DNA from: Cryptomeria japonica
Taxonomy: Eukaryota > Streptophyta > Pinopsida > Cupressales > Cupressaceae
Assembly (NCBI RefSeq): GCF_030272615.1
Contig: NC_081411.1
Coordinates: forward strand, 182,798,977 to 182,862,976
Length of the DNA: 64,000 nucleotides
Direction: 5' to 3'
The notes under the pieces: generated by a model
Told to the model about the DNA's origin: nothing
What the model saw: only the letters and a program-made list of their open reading frames with translations
The model's database searches: none
Part shown: in pieces, positions 59,385 through 64,000 of the stretch
Numbering within the stretch: the stretch's first letter is position 1
How the letters are laid out: the number at the start of each line of letters is the position of its first letter
Position numbers and translations under genes: made by a program

Positions 59385-61366
59385 AATGCAACAATTCATA
59401 AAAAATAGATTCTTTATAATAATCAAAGTCAAAAAAGCCTTGTTCAAGCCATTTAAAAAAATATATCAGCTCAAGCTAATACTAAAAAAAAAATGAAAAA
59501 CTCTAATGACATGGAAAATTTAGTTTAACAATTATAGTTTTTCAAACATATGAATACACCCCTTTTATGGGCTATTGAAAATTTTTCAGCCTTATTTATG
59601 TATGCCCTATATCTTACATCAAATGTTCCTTTAAATTGTTTGATGAAACAATGTAAACTTGGCTCCAAGTACGTTATTAATTTTACCATGCTAGTGTTCC
59701 ACAAAAGTATTTCAAAGCATAACGTGAAAAATGAAGAAAATTAAAGTATTTCATGTTCATTGGGTAATCTTTCAATGCCTTTAAGAATGAGATCTAATTA
59801 ATATTTAAGAGTGATTGAAATAAATTTTTAGAAAACAACACTTCTCTCCATCTACTAGATTTGTTACACTCAGGATTAGACTATTAATTTTTTATTCAAT
59901 TATGTTTTCACTCACGATTTAGTTATTGCTTTAGGAAGAGTTGATCATAAGTCTAGATCGTACATGTCCATTATTTGGAGTCATTTAGTGGTTTTTCATT
60001 CACTATCTATCTACATTCTTTAATAATATTATGGAATGAACATAATGGAATGAACATTTTGGTGATGTAACCTATTGATATCTAATGGAAAATAAATAAA
60101 TAAAGAGAGTAACACATCACTCAATACAATAATCAAAATCTTTTTATCCTTTTTATCATATTATTTCAATTGAATTGAAGTGAAGTGCATCATTTCTTCA
60201 CTTTTTTTTCTCTCCAAATTGATGTTTGGTTGCAATATTTGCAAAGTGGATTACCCAACAAAGTATCATAATAATAATATAATGTTGTATTTTGGTTTTG
60301 ACATGGACACCATTAGATAGATGAGAAGTGGATTCCAATATATAATGGAAAGGCTTCCTATTTATAACTTTTTGAGGATATAAATGGAGGGCGGAGATTG
60401 AATGAGTGTGAATTCATGGATTAAGAGCTTAAAATTATAACAAGTGACACATTTTTGAAAGATGAGAATGATAACTACGATAGGTGTTAGAGCTAGATTT
60501 TTTCTCATGTGTAGCACTACCATATATAAAAAAATAGGGTGGTAATGAATGGACAAGTAGAAGGAATAGGGTGGCTACACATGTGTTAGTAGATATGTTC
60601 AAGTGTGTGTGACAAAAAGTATGGACATAGAATGTATAAGACAAAGATAAGTCGGAGGCATTGATGCAAACTTGTGAGCATATGAATGGATTGAAGTGGC
60701 ACACAAACACATGTCTAATCAATAAAGAAATAATTAACATTTTTTAGATGATGGCAAGTTGAAGAATTTAATATTAAAATCATATGACAAGTTGAAAATT
60801 TTAATATTAGAAAAAATATTACTGATAGATAATCAAGATTAATTAATTAAGTGTTAATTAATTAATTAATTTAGATGGGAAAGGAAAATAACAGTTTTAA
60901 CTTATTTTAATCTTAAATATGTTATTCATGTACCGTGATAAGTCTGGCTAACAAATTCCTCGGTCGACAAGAAGACTCAAAACTTTTTATAATTTTGTGA
61001 AAGTTGATTCGCTTGTGACCATCCTCTTTTCAATGAATAAAATAAATCGAGTTCATCCGTTTTTATTGAAGAAGAATAATAAATAAATTATTTTTAATTT
61101 TCTTCTCCTATAAATTTCTGTATAGGTAAGAAGATTAATAAATAGACGTCACTTCTTAGATCTTCTCCCTCTCACAAACAATATCAAAAGTTCAGATCTC
61201 TTTTCCCTTAATTAAGAATAATATTTTTAAAATAGACGTAACCTCTTCCATAAAAAAGATTTTTTTTAAGATGATGATGTATTTTTGTTATTGTTCATAT
61301 GAGTCCTCATCAATAGAAATCATCATTACACCATCATAATTAACTTACCTACATAAAAATGTTTAG
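59385..61366. other. AT-rich intergenic DNA
   Basis: No gene or transposon end was recognised. A small tandem ATGGAATGAACAT doublet lies near 60035-60058, and (TTAA)n-like text near 60840-60870. The open frames at 59550-59744 and 60362-60740 show no motif. Confidence 0.5.
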
Positions 61367-61690
61367 TCTTAGTCTAAACATGAGGATTCAAGTCAAACTA
61401 TCAATACACATCTTAAAAATGTAAAATGATTTCTTATGTTTTGTGTGCCATTCAAGGAGAACAAGAGTAAAGCCTCCTTTTTCAATCACTATGTTTTCCA
61501 TAAATTATAATAGAATATTACTTTGATTTGATCTTTTTTTATTTATTCATTTGAAAGAGATTACATAATATAAAAGCATACACATACACATACACATATC
61601 TTCTTAGGAAGGACAATCTCTTATAAATCTAGATCTACATTAACAAGTAAAAATACCACTGAAAGTTATTCTATGATCTATAAGACTCCT
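61367..61690 (+). repeat. Left copy of a direct repeat pair
   Basis: CTTAGTCTAAACATGAGGAT opens both copies. Shared further on: CATTCAAGGAGAACAAGA, AATCACTATGTTTT, CATTTGAAAGAGATTA, CTCTTATAAATCTA. The right copy starts at 63458. Confidence 0.75.
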
Positions 61691-63457
61691 ACTCTTAGTA
61701 TACTAAAATATATCAATGAATAAAGAAATGCTTTATTTATTTATTCCAACACAATTATGCAAAATTAATACATAAAAATTAATGTTATAGCTTATCTATT
61801 AAAGTGAAGTTTCCATTCTATTGTTAGGTTAATCTTTCTTTTGCTACAATATTCAGTTCTTTAGCTTGCTTATATTAGATTTCCAACATTAATCTATCAC
61901 ACGAAATATATCTTGGGATGTTGTAGTTTTGAAAATGTTATTACTTAAATAAAGTATGCAAATTGAAATGATCAATATGTTTAAGATGATTAAAATGTGA
62001 AAAGTAATTTGGAAGCCTTGATTCAAGAAATAAAATTAACACTATCAGTTTACTTCTATACCTTGGTAATCATTGCGATTGTATGATTTACTATACATGA
62101 ATTTTTTTTGGTGATGTAATTATATTTTGACTATTTTTTCTATTCATGTTCAATTATTTTACTTTAAAATTCATTTATTGGGAAAATATAAAAGAAATGG
62201 AAATAGTGTTGAAAGAGTTCAAAAAAATACTATTGCCTTATTAAATCTATAAACTCAAGAAATGGTATTAATTCATAAAATAATAGAACCCAAACAGAAT
62301 GTTGTATTAGATTAAAATATTCATGTATATGATAGATATCCATAAAAATAATTCTATTTTAATTCTTTTCAATTTTTATTTCATTTAGCAATTTCTTTTT
62401 GTAGTTATTATATTAGTTATATAAAGACATAATAATAAAAATATTGTAATATAAAAAATTCTAACCTATAGGATAGAAAAATAAAGACTACCTAGTACAA
62501 AAATCACTTTCAATCTCAGTGGGAAACATTAAAGGATCAATTTCTATCTGTACATGAAGAGAGAAATTATCTAACTCAAACATTACCATTTAAGGGGAGT
62601 AGAAAAATCATGACTCATAAATTTCTTATATATTTTGTACAATGCATGAGTAGTAGCATTAGAATAGAAGATTGATGTTACAAATGCTAATATTTCTACT
62701 TTATGTGGTTTGGTGTTCCAATGTATTTGATAAGATCAAGATAGAGATTGATGATAATGTTATTTTGTGAGAAAATTCAAGGCATGAAACCAAATATAAA
62801 CTTATTTTCAAAGGGGTTGAATTTGTTGTCACCATGCTTGATTTACTTATCAAATACATGAAATAATTTGTAGATACAGTTGTATTGACAAAGTTTCATT
62901 GTTTTCTACTTCTGGTTTGTTCCAATTTATTTTTTTATGGTTGGTAATTGATTTATAATGGGTTGGGACCCTTCCCCACTTAATTTAATAAAAAAAAATG
63001 TTCACCTAATTTCAAACTTGAAACTAATAATTTATACTTAAAATCATAGATATACAAACTCTTTATATAGTTTTTGACTACATTGTAGGCCTTATTATAA
63101 AGGAGAATGAGTAAGCGGGATCGTCTAGAACCTAAATTTGTTATTGTTACATTATTGATAGATGAGTGGACCAAAGGAGTCATAGATGGATTATATAAGA
63201 ATGACGTGACAATAGAATTTATACTTTTGTTTTTAGATGTTGATGCATGTCTATCTATAGGAAAATATTCATGTTTATTTTCCTATTCAACACTTAGATA
63301 AGCAAGTTGATGATATTTGGTAAGTTGGTTATAGAAAGGTTTGAAATCATTCCATATGTAATAAGCATTGATGGGCAAAGTGATGCATGTACTTGTGTAC
63401 ATAAAAGACCAATATGAATGTATCTTGAAACTTATTCAATTGTGAAGTACCCAATTA
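61691..63457. other. Spacer between the direct repeats, no gene seen
   Basis: The interval is AT-rich without recognisable domains. A 64-codon frame at 63107-63301 on plus (MSKRDRLEPKFVIVTLL) has no family I know. Nothing suggests an LTR internal region. Confidence 0.5.
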
Positions 63458-64000
63458 CTTAGTCTAAACATGAGGATTCAAGTCAAAACACAAATACACA
63501 TCTTAAAAAATAATCATGCAAAATGACTCCTCACATTCCATGTGTCATTCAAGGAGAACAAGACTAAAGCCTCATTGCTCAATCACTATGTTTTTCATGA
63601 ATTCTAATAAAAGATCAATTCAATTCAGTCTTCTTAAAATAGTCCTACCATTTTTATTGCACATATTTTTGACTATTTTTTTGGTGTATCATTAAAATTT
63701 GACAAAATAAGAAATGTTAATAATGGAAGTGTATGGCATTTGATACTTTAAATTGAAAATCAAATTTGAGTAGGTTATAATAAATCATATTAGAATATAG
63801 ATATAGACTATAAAAATACAAATCATGAAAAATCTTTTTTCTTTGTTCATTTGAAAGAGATTATGTAGTATACATGCATGCATGCATACATACAAACACA
63901 TACACATATATCTCTCTAAGATGGATAGCAATCTCTTATAAATCTAAATCTACTTTAACAACTAAAAATATCAAATTGAAATTTATTCTACAATCTAGAA
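63458..64000 (+). repeat. Right copy of the direct repeat pair (runs off the window)
   Basis: It is colinear with the left copy but carries about 200 extra bases at roughly 63630-63830 before the shared CATTTGAAAGAGATTA block, and a longer ATGCATGCATAC microsatellite near 63872. It extends past the window end. Confidence 0.72.

Noticed and set aside
1..64000. An intact host gene, tRNA or rRNA
   Set aside because: I scanned for long clean frames, splice-linked exons and tRNA-like sequence and found none; every coding trace is a transposon or a PPR relic.

Overview
This is plant nuclear repeat DNA. It is AT-rich, has no intact host gene, and is filled with decayed plant-type retroelements: Ty1/copia elements primed by initiator-Met tRNA, an L1-type LINE with DUF4283, endonuclease, RT and RNase H parts, and a Mutator-like foldback element. 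Fragments of PLS-class PPR genes confirm a land plant. The old, stop-riddled elements, the very long LTRs and the LTR motif 'TAGACACCTAAAATTGTCC' suggest a large seed-plant genome, probably a gymnosperm; that placement is an inference. I saw no tRNA, rRNA or CRISPR.

Layout. 1-8951: non-coding AT-rich DNA with a CATA/TATA microsatellite and two PPR pseudogene fragments on opposite strands. 8952-35462: the main feature, a head-to-tail array of one copia family on the minus strand, read as LTR A (8960-14577), internal 1, LTR B (18975-22776), internal 2, LTR C (27216-30952), internal 3, LTR D (from 35463). The repeat period is about 8.24 kb and the LTRs are unusually long, about 3.7-3.8 kb. Diagnostic bases alternate (A like C; B like D; internal 1 like internal 3), so a two-unit block of about 16.4 kb appears to have been duplicated. 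LTR A is split by a 1.86-kb giant palindrome with 9-bp target duplications.

35463-42087: a second copia family, also on minus. Its 3' LTR is fused at about 35890 to the family-1 LTR, making a hybrid LTR D. 42088-46088: a third copia element with a perfect primer-binding site but truncated after integrase. 46089-51075: mostly unassigned repeat DNA with a LINE-type RNase H fragment on plus, a hypothetical ORF and a possible further LTR/PBS junction. 51076-58690: a nearly full-length but dead LINE on minus, with internal tandem duplications in ORF1. 58700-59384: a probable LTR remnant. 59385-64000: AT-rich non-coding DNA with a direct repeat pair about 2.1 kb apart.

Nothing here looks translated today: each pol-like region carries stops, frameshifts or lost catalytic residues. 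The interest lies in the architecture: recombination between LTRs, duplication of a dimeric unit, an inter-family hybrid LTR, a long hairpin element, and a coding-like coiled-coil segment inside the giant LTRs. All similarity statements were made by eye.
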